A stretch of 64,000 bases of DNA, from NCBI GenBank assembly GCA_016722375.1, contig JADKJG010000004.1:310001-374000 (forward strand). The letters run 5' to 3'. Positions within the stretch are counted from its first letter, which is position 1, and each line of letters starts with the position of its first letter. Shown piece by piece: positions 52,903-61,891 of the stretch. Below the pieces are notes generated by a model that saw only the letters and a list, made by a program, of their open reading frames with translations, searched no databases and was not told the DNA's origin. This DNA is from Bacteroidota bacterium (GTDB taxonomy: Bacteria > Bacteroidota > Bacteroidia > Chitinophagales > LD1). Both the position numbers and the translations under genes were made by a program.

Positions 52903-53543
52903 CTACGAATTTAATGATTTATCTCCCAACACGTAGGTAATCGCGTGATCCTCAAAAAACTCATAGCCTATCTTCAGGTTGTTTAGTTTGAATTCGCTTG
53001 GTCTGTCGGCCACTACTATCTGACCTTGAAGTTCTCCTTTGCTTTTCATTTCAAAGGCTCAATCAACAACTGAGTCATGAAGTCAATCTCGCGCATGCCG
53101 TAGAGTTTGTATAGGGATTCTTTGGCACTCCAGTAAAGAATCAATTTTTCTATTTTTTCTTCAGAAGAAATAGAGCTGATTTCATCTTCCCGAAGAAACT
53201 TGAAAGCGATGCGCTCTACTTTAGAATCAATTCGTTCTAAATCAAGGCCCACATAATATTGCTTGCTCTGCATCACAGCGGCTAACTCACGGGTATGTGT
53301 GATAGATAAATGATGTGCCGAATTCCTGAGAAAAGGTTTGCCGGATTCTTCTTTCACCACCTCAGAAAAGATTCCGTTCATTTCGTTCACCAGATGACGG
53401 GTGGCAAACCACTGCAGCTTTTTGTTTTCATTCTTTATATCAGGATGCCAGTTGAAAAGAGATTCAAAATAGGACAGGGGTTCGGTAATTTTCCACACCG
53501 AGATTTCAAAGTCAGTTCCGCTAATTTTTTTGCAGAGAGGCAT
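52903..53543 (-). pseudogene. 4'-phosphopantetheinyl transferase, frameshifted near the C-terminus
   Basis: The main frame (from 53543) has the Sfp/AcpS-type motifs: LSITHTRELAAVM, magnesium-binding YVGLDLERID and LYWSAKESLYKLYG. It stops at 53046 after IEPLK. Adding one T to TTT gives IEPFEMKSKGELQGQIVV and an open frame to 52903, for a 213-residue protein of normal length. It attaches the phosphopantetheine arm to acyl carrier proteins. It starts in TAATG overlap with the porT stop, so porT and this gene are coupled. Confidence 0.82.
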
Positions 53544-54223
53544 TAGCCTTCGAGATTCAAGGTAATGGTAAAGGTTCGCGAATACATCCGCTGAATGGTG
53601 CGCGAGTAAATCAGCCCCGGTGTTTGGGACAGTATGTTTACAAACCCATGACTGACCTTGAACTCGGGAGAAAGAATGAAGTAGGGGAAATAGATCATCA
53701 TTCCAATGCCCAATTCTGCTCCGGCATCGTGTCGGTTTACTTTAATAATATCATCTGCCTTTCGCGCCTTTACGTTCGAGGCTAAGTCAAAATCATATCG
53801 CACCCCTGCAATGGCATAAATGCGAAAGTCTTTAATCGGTTTAGATTTGAAACGAAGCAGCAGCGGGAAGTCAAGATAGATGGACGAGATGGTCTTTTTA
53901 ATTTTGTTGGAATTAAGGTCTTCGTAAATTATGGCCTTATCAGAAAAGGAAAGCGTCGGGATAAACCGGAGATCAAAGTTTTTATGAAACTGATAATTGC
54001 CGATGATGCCGAGATTGAAACCGGGACCAATGCCGGGGCGGAAATATCGAATAGAATCATTTGCAGGATCCAGCCGGGCATGAGTGATAGTGTAGTCCGC
54101 TACATTTCCACCAATAGCGATGCCGAAGTAAATGTCTTTCTTGCCTAGTTCATTTATATTGTACTGGGCAGATAGACCAAGACTCGAAAGCAGAATCAGA
54201 GTAGCCAGAATCTGCTTTCTCAC
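53543..54223 (-). CDS. porT: PorT-family outer-membrane protein, T9SS assembly
   Basis: A GTG start at 54223 gives a signal peptide (RKQILATLILLSSLGLSAQ). The longer frame overlaps menG and is rejected. The 226-residue body is a small beta-barrel: DIYFGIAIGGNVADYTI, then LRFIPTLSFSDKAIIYED, SSIYLDFPLLLRFKSKP, YAIAGVRYDFDLASN, GAELGIGMMIYFPYFILSPE, MYSRTFTITLNLE. This matches PorT (SprT), needed for type IX secretion. It is between menG and the PPTase, a common order in Bacteroidota. Confidence 0.88.
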   Translation of the reverse strand: MRKQILATLILLSSLGLSAQYNINELGKKDIYFGIAIGGNVADYTITHARLDPANDSIRYFRPGIGPGFNLGIIGNYQFHKNFDLRFIPTLSFSDKAIIYEDLNSNKIKKTISSIYLDFPLLLRFKSKPIKDFRIYAIAGVRYDFDLASNVKARKADDIIKVNRHDAGAELGIGMMIYFPYFILSPEFKVSHGFVNILSQTPGLIYSRTIQRMYSRTFTITLNLEG

Positions 54224-54297
54224 TAAAAAGGAGCGAAAAATCGGGAATGACGAATAACTAGATTGCAAACTATGAACTTTAAATTTCAAACATAAAT

Positions 54298-55026
54298 TCA
54301 CTTCTCCATCGAATAAAAGGCACAAGCACCTAACGTAAGCGCTTGCCACTTCACATTTCTGAAGCCAATATTCTCTAAAATCTTGACCAACTCCAAACCT
54401 TCTGGAAATACTTCTACACTTTCGGGCAGGTAGCTGTATGCTCTGCTGTCCTTTGATACAATCCTTCCAATCAGCGGCACGATATTTTTGAAGTATAAAC
54501 TATAAAACCATCGGATTATTGCATTGGGCGGTTTAGAAGCCTCCAAGATGGCTATTCGCGCTCTGGGCTTCACCACTCGATACATTTCCTTTAGACCGGC
54601 ATTAAGATTTTCGAAATTACGGATGCCGAAACCAACCGTCAGCGCATCGAAAGAGTCATTCTCAAAAGGCATTCGCTCCGAATCTCCCTTAATGAACTCG
54701 ACGATTGACTCTGCTTTCAGTTGCTTCGCTTTAGCTCTGCCATATTTCATCATACCTTCTGAAAGATCGAACGCTATAATTTTCGTTGGCTTCAGGCTGA
54801 GCGCTTCAAAAGCAAAGTCGCCGGTGCCGGTAGCTACATCAAGAATCCTTTCGGGTTGGACCGCTCCAATATATTTAACGGCTTTCCTTCTCCAGCTAAT
54901 GTCAATACCTAAAGACAATAAATGATTCAAGAAATCATACCGATGGGCAATGTGATCAAACATCTCTTCCACCTGTTCTTTCTTTGTTCTGGAAAGATCG
55001 TTATAGGGAGTTACGGTTTTACTCAT
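54298..55026 (-). CDS. menG: Demethylmenaquinone methyltransferase
   Basis: This 242-residue enzyme has the UbiE/MenG signature HIAHRYDFLNHLLSLGIDIS, SAM motif ILDVATGTGDFAFEAL and DALTVGFGIRNFENL. The C-terminal half is complete. It makes menaquinone, consistent with a respiratory quinone pathway and the cytochrome c genes in this window. TATTTTCG lies eight bases before the ATG. Confidence 0.95.
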   Translation of the reverse strand: MSKTVTPYNDLSRTKKEQVEEMFDHIAHRYDFLNHLLSLGIDISWRRKAVKYIGAVQPERILDVATGTGDFAFEALSLKPTKIIAFDLSEGMMKYGRAKAKQLKAESIVEFIKGDSERMPFENDSFDALTVGFGIRNFENLNAGLKEMYRVVKPRARIAILEASKPPNAIIRWFYSLYFKNIVPLIGRIVSKDSRAYSYLPESVEVFPEGLELVKILENIGFRNVKWQALTLGACAFYSMEK

Positions 55027-55119
55027 GCAAGGCGCGAAAATAATGGGTTCATCGAGTTTCTTTCGATGCTATATTATTAAAGCAATAGTAACGGAGTGCT
55101 TTTTATATATTTTCACGGC

Positions 55120-55743
55120 ATGATTATCAAATACGCTGAATATACCGCTAGCTATGTGGACGTGAAGAAGTGTCCCGAGGCAAAACTTCCGGAGTTTTCG
55201 TTCATCGGGCGTTCTAACGTCGGCAAATCTTCTCTGATTAATAGCCTTTGCGGACGCAAAGCGCTTTCCAAAGTGTCTAAAACTCCCGGCAAGACTCAAA
55301 CGATTAATTTCTTTGACATCAACCACCGATTCAATTTAGTGGATTTGCCGGGCTATGGTTTTGCAAAGAAATCTAAGACGCAGCGCGATCAGTGGGACAA
55401 TATGATTCGCAACTACATTTTGCACAGAGAACAATTGCGATATGTTGCTTTATTAATAGATGCAAGAATCCCTCCTCAACAATCTGATTTGGATTTTTGT
55501 AATTGGATGGGAAAAAATAATGTCCCTTTTATCATTCTCTTCACTAAGTCAGACAAACCGGGTAGTCGCGAAGTGATTACCAATACTCAGAATTTTAATA
55601 ATCGCTTACTCGAAAACTGGACTGCTTTGCCTCCTTCCTTTATAACCTCTGCTGTGAGCAATTATGGCCGCGAATCTGTGCTTGACTTTATCCATCAGGC
55701 TGTGGAGGAGTACTATCAAGGAGGGGACAGACTAAGTCTATAA
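55120..55743 (+). CDS. engB: Ribosome biogenesis GTPase EngB/YsxC
   Basis: The start MIIKYAEYTASYVDVKKCPE is used. The 207-residue GTPase has G1 GRSNVGKSSLINSL, G2 TPGKTQTINFF, G3 DLPGYGFA and G4 FTKSDKP, all of the TrmE-Era-EngA-EngB type. It helps assemble the 50S subunit and is generally essential. It is divergent from menG. Confidence 0.95.
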   Translation: MIIKYAEYTASYVDVKKCPEAKLPEFSFIGRSNVGKSSLINSLCGRKALSKVSKTPGKTQTINFFDINHRFNLVDLPGYGFAKKSKTQRDQWDNMIRNYILHREQLRYVALLIDARIPPQQSDLDFCNWMGKNNVPFIILFTKSDKPGSREVITNTQNFNNRLLENWTALPPSFITSAVSNYGRESVLDFIHQAVEEYYQGGDRLSL

Positions 55744-55916
55744 GTTTGTCCTTCCGCCAAGGAAAGGCCCCATAACAGTCCGGTAAAAGATAAACTGAAG
55801 AAGCAAGGTTGCTTTTTAGGCATTAACCTTGGCCAATCAGTATCTTATCAAGTACTAAAGGGTATATTCCAATTCTTCTTTTCTTCGCGGCGCTTTTTTA
55901 GGCCATTATTTTACCA

Positions 55917-56150
55917 ATGAATCGTTTGAACCAGTTTTTTCGCAAGGTCTATTCCAGTCCTTCCTTGATTTGGAAGGCTGGTATCGGTTTGCTGTTTATT
56001 GTTTTGGGACTGGCCATCATCTTTTATCCTGCTTTTGCCAATGCTTTATCGGAAACTGCGCGCTACAGTTTTTCAGCTCTGTTAGTGTTCTACGGCCTAT
56101 TTCGTTTGGTCACCTTTTATATGGAATACAAAAATGATGATGCTGAATAA
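55917..56150 (+). CDS. Small two-helix membrane protein, 77 residues
   Basis: Two hydrophobic segments (KAGIGLLFIVLGLAIIFYPA and FSALLVFYGLFRLVTFYM) with an acidic C-terminus. It overlaps the start of the phosphate-binding-like lipoprotein gene by 17 bp and is surely co-transcribed with it. No family is recognised, so its role in transport or anchoring is a guess. Confidence 0.65.
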   Translation: MNRLNQFFRKVYSSPSLIWKAGIGLLFIVLGLAIIFYPAFANALSETARYSFSALLVFYGLFRLVTFYMEYKNDDAE

Positions 56151-57099
56151 ATCTTATTCCTCTTTGTCCAGCTTTCTTTTGCTACTACTGTTTTTCGCCT
56201 CTTGTGGAAATGATTCAGCGCATGACCCAACTAAAACAGGGCGAAACAAAATTTATAAAGGGAATTTGAACATCGTATCGGATGTAGGATTAGAGCCAAT
56301 CGTTCACCAACAGGCCCAAGTATTTGAACATTTGAACGACAGTATTGCAGTGCATATTGAATTTAAGTCGGAAGCCGGAATGTTGGATGATTTCCGGTCC
56401 GGTAAAGCCCAAGTAATGCTACTGACCCGTATGCTGACCGAAAGAGAGAAGGAGTATTTGAAAATGAACGACACCATTTATGTCCGAGAACTGGAGGTGG
56501 CTCACGATGCCATTGCGATGATTGGCAACCCTCAATTCAATGATGTAGATTTGGATACGCTGCTATTGAAAAAATACTTTACGGCAAAAGAAACTCAATC
56601 TAATTATCCCGTGCTGGTTTTTGATAATCAGAACATGAGCATCATCAAACAGCTATTTGCATGGGCCAAGATTGAGGAGGGGAAGACTTCGCAGGTCTAT
56701 GCACTGCCTACCTCGGAAGCGGTGATTGCTTATGTAGAGCAACATCCAAATAGCATTGGCTTTATCCCGTACGCCTTGGTGAGCGATGAGGATGAGCAAG
56801 GTATACGTGCGTTGATGAAGCGGGTAAAAATTTTAAGTTTGCGCACTCGAAACGAGGAGGGGAATACGATTCGTGTTAGCGCTAATCAATCTGATATTGC
56901 CACCGGAGATTATCCATTCACCCGCAGCATCAATGCGGTAATCAGGTATGGATACCGGGATAGTATCGAATGGCGATTTATGAATTTCCTCTTTAGAGAA
57001 AAAGGCGCAAAGGTTTTTCTAAAAGCGGGTTGGGTGCCTGCTAAGATGCCGGAGCGTGAGATAAATGTTAATACTGGTGAAATTCCTATAACAAATTGA
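56134..57099 (+). CDS. PstS-like substrate-binding lipoprotein
   Basis: This 321-residue protein has a lipobox (LLLLFFASC) and the two-lobed fold of periplasmic phosphate-binding proteins. Conserved features include LNIVSDVGLEPIVHQQAQVF, the RSGKAQVMLLTRMLTEREKE strand and YPFTRSINAVIRYGYRD near the end. Such proteins in Bacteroidota often are not part of a Pst transporter, and no permease genes are nearby. It is followed by a TPR gene 49 bp away, likely in one unit. Start could be the first or third ATG of ATGATGATG. Confidence 0.85.
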   Translation: MMMLNKSYSSLSSFLLLLLFFASCGNDSAHDPTKTGRNKIYKGNLNIVSDVGLEPIVHQQAQVFEHLNDSIAVHIEFKSEAGMLDDFRSGKAQVMLLTRMLTEREKEYLKMNDTIYVRELEVAHDAIAMIGNPQFNDVDLDTLLLKKYFTAKETQSNYPVLVFDNQNMSIIKQLFAWAKIEEGKTSQVYALPTSEAVIAYVEQHPNSIGFIPYALVSDEDEQGIRALMKRVKILSLRTRNEEGNTIRVSANQSDIATGDYPFTRSINAVIRYGYRDSIEWRFMNFLFREKGAKVFLKAGWVPAKMPEREINVNTGEIPITN

Positions 57100-57148
57100 A
57101 ACCCGTGACGTTAGTTTATATCCAAAGCATACAACGAAAGAAGATAAA

Positions 57149-58732
57149 ATGAAAAAGACCATTGTTTCAGCACTAATCACCTTTTTAACCTTTTCTGCCT
57201 TTTCACAAACTTTGCCGGATGCTCAGCGCGAGATAGACAATGAAAACTATTTCAGGGCTAAGCAAATTCTGTTTAAACTATTAAACGATCCCGAGCAAAA
57301 CAAAGCTGAGGTAGCCTATTATCTTGGAAATACACTTCTCAAAAGCGAGGACCCAGACTCTGCAAAACTATTTTATAAGATGGCTTATAATCCCGATACC
57401 CGTTCTGCGCTGGGATATGTTGCCAATGGGCGACTGGCTCTTTTATCTAAGAATAAAGCAGAAGCCAAAACTAATTTTGATCGGGCGCTGCAAACCAGCA
57501 AGATGAAGAATGCAACGATTTATTATGAAATCGGCGACGCTTATTTCCGTCCGGTAATTATGGATTTACAGACGGCCATTACTTATTTTGAAGGAGCATA
57601 TAATTTAGATAATAAGAATACCACTATCATGCTGTCACTGGGCGATGCCTACCTTGAAAATTCGGTCAACGACAACACGATGGGCGGCAAAGCGATGAAT
57701 AAGTATGAAGCTGCTGCTGATTTAAACAAAAACTTGGCACTGGCTTGGATAAAAATCGGAAGGCTTTCTATGCGCGGACGAATTTATGACCAGGCTATTG
57801 ATGCTTTTAATAAAGCATTGGCTATTGATCAAAAATATCCTTTGGTTTATAAAGAACTGGCAGAAGCTTACTATCTGACCAGACAGTACGATAAGGTAAA
57901 GCCTAACTTCGAAAAATATATTGCCCTCAGTCCCGGTGACAATCAGGCGCGGACTACGCTCGCCTCACTTAATTTCCAGAGCAAAGATTATGATAAAGCT
58001 ATTGAGGAATCTACTATTGGTTTAAAGAACGACTCCTCTAACTATATCTTTCAACGAGTTCTTGCTTTTTCCAATTATGAACTAAAACGTTATAAGGAGG
58101 CAAGCGAAGCAATCAAGAGGTTTTGGGAGTTGCCAAACAAGAAGGTTAAAGATGCTGATATTATCTATTCAGCGCATATTGCTGCCGCAGTTGGCGATAC
58201 TGCTCTTGCGATGGACTATTTTAGAAAAGCATTGGCGAACGATTCCGACAACTGCGACATGATGACCGAATTTGCGAAGGTGTTGTTTCAGTCGCAGCGC
58301 TATGAAGATGCTATTTCGCAATACAAACTGGCAAACGATAAATGTGGTCGTCTGGGCTCGGTTGAAATTTATTATTTAGGAAGAAGTTATTATACTTTAA
58401 AGGACTCTGCCATGGCGGATACAACCTTTGCAGAATTTATTGCCCGAAACCCCGGCTCGCCGGATGGTTATTACTGGCGTGCTCATACGCTGTCGCGATT
58501 TATGTTTGCCAAGAACGACAAAGACTTTCCCGCCACTCCTTTTTATCAGAAATATGTCGAGTTGACCTCGACCGACCCAGCGCGATATAAAAGAAACCTG
58601 ATAGAGGCTTATGACTATTTAGGGGCATCTTCCTTTGATCAAGACAAAAAGCAGTCTAAAGAATATTTCATGAAGGCAATAGAACTCGACCCTGCCGATG
58701 AGTTTGCCCTGCTTTATTTGAAGTCTTTTTAG
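57149..58732 (+). CDS. Tetratricopeptide-repeat periplasmic protein
   Basis: A signal peptide (VSALITFLTFSAFS) precedes at least nine TPR-type helix pairs across 527 residues, for example NYFRAKQILFKLLNDPEQNK, QAIDAFNKALAIDQKYPLVY, YDKAIEESTIGLKNDSSNYI and YEDAISQYKLANDKCGRLGS. It presumably acts as a scaffold in the periplasm. Co-transcription with the PstS-like lipoprotein links the two, but no pathway is known. Confidence 0.88.
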   Translation: MKKTIVSALITFLTFSAFSQTLPDAQREIDNENYFRAKQILFKLLNDPEQNKAEVAYYLGNTLLKSEDPDSAKLFYKMAYNPDTRSALGYVANGRLALLSKNKAEAKTNFDRALQTSKMKNATIYYEIGDAYFRPVIMDLQTAITYFEGAYNLDNKNTTIMLSLGDAYLENSVNDNTMGGKAMNKYEAAADLNKNLALAWIKIGRLSMRGRIYDQAIDAFNKALAIDQKYPLVYKELAEAYYLTRQYDKVKPNFEKYIALSPGDNQARTTLASLNFQSKDYDKAIEESTIGLKNDSSNYIFQRVLAFSNYELKRYKEASEAIKRFWELPNKKVKDADIIYSAHIAAAVGDTALAMDYFRKALANDSDNCDMMTEFAKVLFQSQRYEDAISQYKLANDKCGRLGSVEIYYLGRSYYTLKDSAMADTTFAEFIARNPGSPDGYYWRAHTLSRFMFAKNDKDFPATPFYQKYVELTSTDPARYKRNLIEAYDYLGASSFDQDKKQSKEYFMKAIELDPADEFALLYLKSF

Positions 58733-58944
58733 ATGACGCTGACCATATCTAGCGGTAATATTTGAAGAGACCTTCATCTTAACGGTCAACTACCTAATTG
58801 ATTCCACAATAGCTTGAGATAATGCGCTTCTGTATGAGGAAGAAGGCATAATTGCATTGAATACAAGCGCTACTTGTAATCTTTCTCGTCATACATGAAA
58901 CATTAGTAGGCGTTTACCTGTATAGTACAAGTAAAACCGGAAAC
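58733..58944. other. Intergenic DNA before the coiled-coil pair
   Basis: No gene, RNA or terminator hairpin of note is seen. TACCTGTATAGTAC near 58917 may be part of a promoter. Confidence 0.3.
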
Positions 58945-59456
58945 ATGAATGAAATTACTTTTGAGGGACAATACGAATACTATCGTTGTGTACACCACGA
59001 TTTTAATAATGCCTATAAAATGGTGAATCAGTATGTTTCGGAACTATATCTGTTGCCCAAAAAACTGATGGATAACACCGCCGAAGAACTGAATCGCTTT
59101 GTTACAGACTACAAATTCAAAAAGGATGAAAAAATAAGTGATGGTTCTTATAAGACCGTACTAGATTTTATTCAGCAGATGGATGAGTTTGCAGAGGAAA
59201 CTCAGGATTTGTATCAAATGCACAAGAAGCATAATGATAAAAGCCGCGTTTATTTGGACAAAGTAGAAGAACTGAATCAAAAAACGAAGGACGTATCATC
59301 TCTGAATATGCTGTGGAATACATCAGCCTAACTCAGGAATTAACCAACCTCCACGAAAGTCTGAAAAAGATAAAATCTAAAGCAGATGAAATGGTGGACA
59401 AATTGGAACGCATAGAATTGCGTTGGGTAAACATTCGTCAAAGAGTCTGCGCTTAG
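58945..59456 (+). pseudogene. Coiled-coil protein, first of a tandem pair, frameshifted
   Basis: The first frame ends at 59331. Adding one A to the A6 run near 59280 joins it to a second frame (GRIISEYAVEYISLTQELTN to IRQRVCA) and gives 170 residues. It is rich in helix-forming and charged residues and has no signal peptide or membrane segment. It matches the next gene in order: a HFEELHPLPK/YVSELYLLPKK segment, a middle ..FLNQFDDFA/FIQQMDEFAEE segment and a similar KADEMVDKLERIELRW end. No family is recognised. Confidence 0.65.
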
Positions 59457-59643
59457 TCCTCATCCGTTCGATCATTCATTAGTACTTCATCGCTCTCCGA
59501 AGAACGATGGCATCCGTATTGATTTTTCCCAACCGACACATCTTACAGAAACGGTAAAATACAATCTCTGTGTTTTACAATAAGAAAGGGAAAGTGAAAA
59601 CTATTTTCATAAGGTACGTATATCAATAGTATAACCGTACTCT

Positions 59644-60142
59644 ATGAGCCAACTCCCCCCAGCAAGTCAACTTGATATTCTCCGAAGTTCTCGAAACGAA
59701 TTGGAAGAAGTGTATAAAGAAGTGAATCGTCATTTTGAGGAACTGCATCCTTTGCCCAAACAGTTTATAGAACAAACGACTCCTGCTATAGATAAATACC
59801 TGCAAAAATTTTCTAAACCAGGCGCTGCGGATGACTTATTTGTTTTTCAAGCGCTTATGGGTTTTTTGAATCAATTTGATGACTTTGCTTTAATGGCTAA
59901 CGAGGTGTTTTTCGGAATATGACGAAGACTCTAAAACTTGTAAAGAATATCTCGATAAAATCTCCGACTTGGAACAATTGTTTAAGGACAATTCATCCGG
60001 TGATCTTAATTCTATTGCCCCCTCTATTACCGAAATGAGCAATCGGATGAACAACATTAAAATCCGTTCAGACGAAATGGTTAAGAAGTTGGAAACAATT
60101 GAAACTAGATGGAAAAAAATCAAAACAAAAATCGGGACATAA
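59644..60142 (+). pseudogene. Coiled-coil protein, second of a tandem pair, frameshifted
   Basis: The first frame ends at 59922 (EVFFGI). Dropping one T from the T5 run near 59910 gives EVFSEYDEDSKTCKEYLDKI and an open frame to 60142 for 165 residues. The end, RSDEMVKKLETIETRWKKIK, resembles that of the first copy. Both genes lie in one direction 187 bp apart, with weak identity, so the duplication is old. Function unknown; a structural or chaperone-like role is only a guess. Confidence 0.65.
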
Positions 60143-60263
60143 CCGCAAGGTCATTACCTTCTTATCAGATTTCAGATTCTTCCTCATCTCTTCGTCGCTT
60201 CCATACAAACAGCGTGTAAGCTTTCTTGTTTTTTTGAAGGTTTAAGATTGCTATTTTCGAGCG

Positions 60264-61691
60264 ATGACAAAAGAACAGTTAAGCGTTTTCGATATTTTTA
60301 AGATTGGCATTGGCCCTTCCAGTTCACACACATTAGGTCCATGGAGGGCGGCTGAAAGGTTTTTAAATGAGATCCATGATGAGGGTAAAATCAAAGAAGT
60401 GGTTTCTGTTCAAGCTACCCTTTATGGTTCGCTGGCTAAAACCGGCAAAGGTCATGGGACGGATATTGCCATCCTTTTGGGTTTGAGCGGATTTGATCCG
60501 GTTACCTTCGATCCGGCTCTGATTGATTCCACGGTGAGCCGAATCAAATCGAGCAATAAAATAAAACTTCAGGGGACATCAGAAATAAATTTCAATTCCG
60601 TAAAGGATATACTTTTCTTAAAAAAAGAAAGCCTTCCATATCATCCAAATGCATTGCGGTTTTCGGCATTATTATCTGATGGAAATAGAAAAGAAGAAAC
60701 TTACTATTCAGTAGGAGGTGGCTTTGTAGTGAAAGAAGGCGAAGATCCTTTGGCAGACCAATCTATTGTATTGCGTTATGAGGTAAACAACGCGGATGAA
60801 TTGTTGGATAATTGCAAACTGGCAGGTATCAGTATTTCTCAATTGGTTAGAGAAAATGAAAAAGCTTGGAGAGCGGACAAAAAAACAGTAAAAGATTTAC
60901 TGAATATCTGGCGAGTGATGACCGAATGTATATACCGGGGATGTCATACGGATGGTATTCTTCCCGGCGGGCTGAATGTGGTGCGCCGCGCAGCCCGTAT
61001 AAATAAACAATTGCTGAAAGGAAAAACCGAGAACAACTTTGACGAATGGGTCATTGCCATTCAACAGTCTGATAAATCGTTCACCAACATAATGAACTGG
61101 ATCAGTTGTTTCGCCTTGGCGGTGAACGAAGAAAATGCCTCGTTCGGGCGGGTGGTAACAGCACCTACCAACGGCGCTGCCGGCGTGATTCCTGCTGTGA
61201 TGATGTATTACTTTGTTTTTTGCAAAGGCAACAAGGAAGAGGACATTGTGAAATTTCTAATGACCGCTTCTGAAATTGGTGCCTTATTTAAAAAGGGCTC
61301 TACTATCTCAGCCGCAATGGGTGGTTGCCAAGCTGAAATTGGCGTTTCATCTTCCATGGCCGCTGCTGGCTTGACAGAATGTCTCGGTGGAGATGTATCA
61401 CAAGTAATGCAGGCCGCAGAAATAGCGATGGAACATCATCTTGGAATGACCTGCGATCCAATTGGCGGATTGGTTCAAATACCTTGTATTGAAAGAAACA
61501 CGATGGGAGCCATCAAAGCTATTACAGCCTCTCAACTCGCGATGCAAAGCGATGCGGAAGAGATGATAGTTTCATTAGGAACCGTAATCAAGACCATGTG
61601 GGAAACGGCTTTGGATATGAGTAGTAAATACAAAGAAACTGCCGATGGAGGATTAGCCATCAATATTCCCCTAAATCTTCCCGAATGTTAG
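60264..61691 (+). CDS. sdaA: L-serine ammonia-lyase (iron-sulfur type)
   Basis: This 475-residue enzyme is the single-chain form. Key parts: N-terminal FDIFKIGIGPSSSHTLGPWR, VTAPTNGAAGVIPAVMMYY, GGCQAEIGVSSSMAAAGLTE, CDPIGGLVQIPCIERNTMGA. The three cysteines in the last two hold the 4Fe-4S cluster. It turns serine into pyruvate and ammonia. TATTTTCG lies four bases before the ATG, suggesting a leaderless mRNA. Confidence 0.95.
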   Translation: MTKEQLSVFDIFKIGIGPSSSHTLGPWRAAERFLNEIHDEGKIKEVVSVQATLYGSLAKTGKGHGTDIAILLGLSGFDPVTFDPALIDSTVSRIKSSNKIKLQGTSEINFNSVKDILFLKKESLPYHPNALRFSALLSDGNRKEETYYSVGGGFVVKEGEDPLADQSIVLRYEVNNADELLDNCKLAGISISQLVRENEKAWRADKKTVKDLLNIWRVMTECIYRGCHTDGILPGGLNVVRRAARINKQLLKGKTENNFDEWVIAIQQSDKSFTNIMNWISCFALAVNEENASFGRVVTAPTNGAAGVIPAVMMYYFVFCKGNKEEDIVKFLMTASEIGALFKKGSTISAAMGGCQAEIGVSSSMAAAGLTECLGGDVSQVMQAAEIAMEHHLGMTCDPIGGLVQIPCIERNTMGAIKAITASQLAMQSDAEEMIVSLGTVIKTMWETALDMSSKYKETADGGLAINIPLNLPEC

Positions 61692-61891
61692 CACAAAACA
61701 TCAACCGGTAGTCGTATCAAATTCTTTCTTGGCCATTAACTCTTACTTCTGAGTTTGTATTTCACAAAAGCAAGGCAATAAATAGCCCTTGGCTGTAACT
61801 TACCTTTGTTTATGGCGTATCTCTATTTAATATCCGCTTGGATGATGCAACGGACAATTAAAATTAGAAAAGGAAAAACAAACAAGATAAA

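Noticed and set aside
52903..53049. Separate small gene overlapping the PPTase stop (ATGA)
   Set aside because: Its sequence is the missing C-terminus of the PPTase once one T is added, giving the family's normal length.
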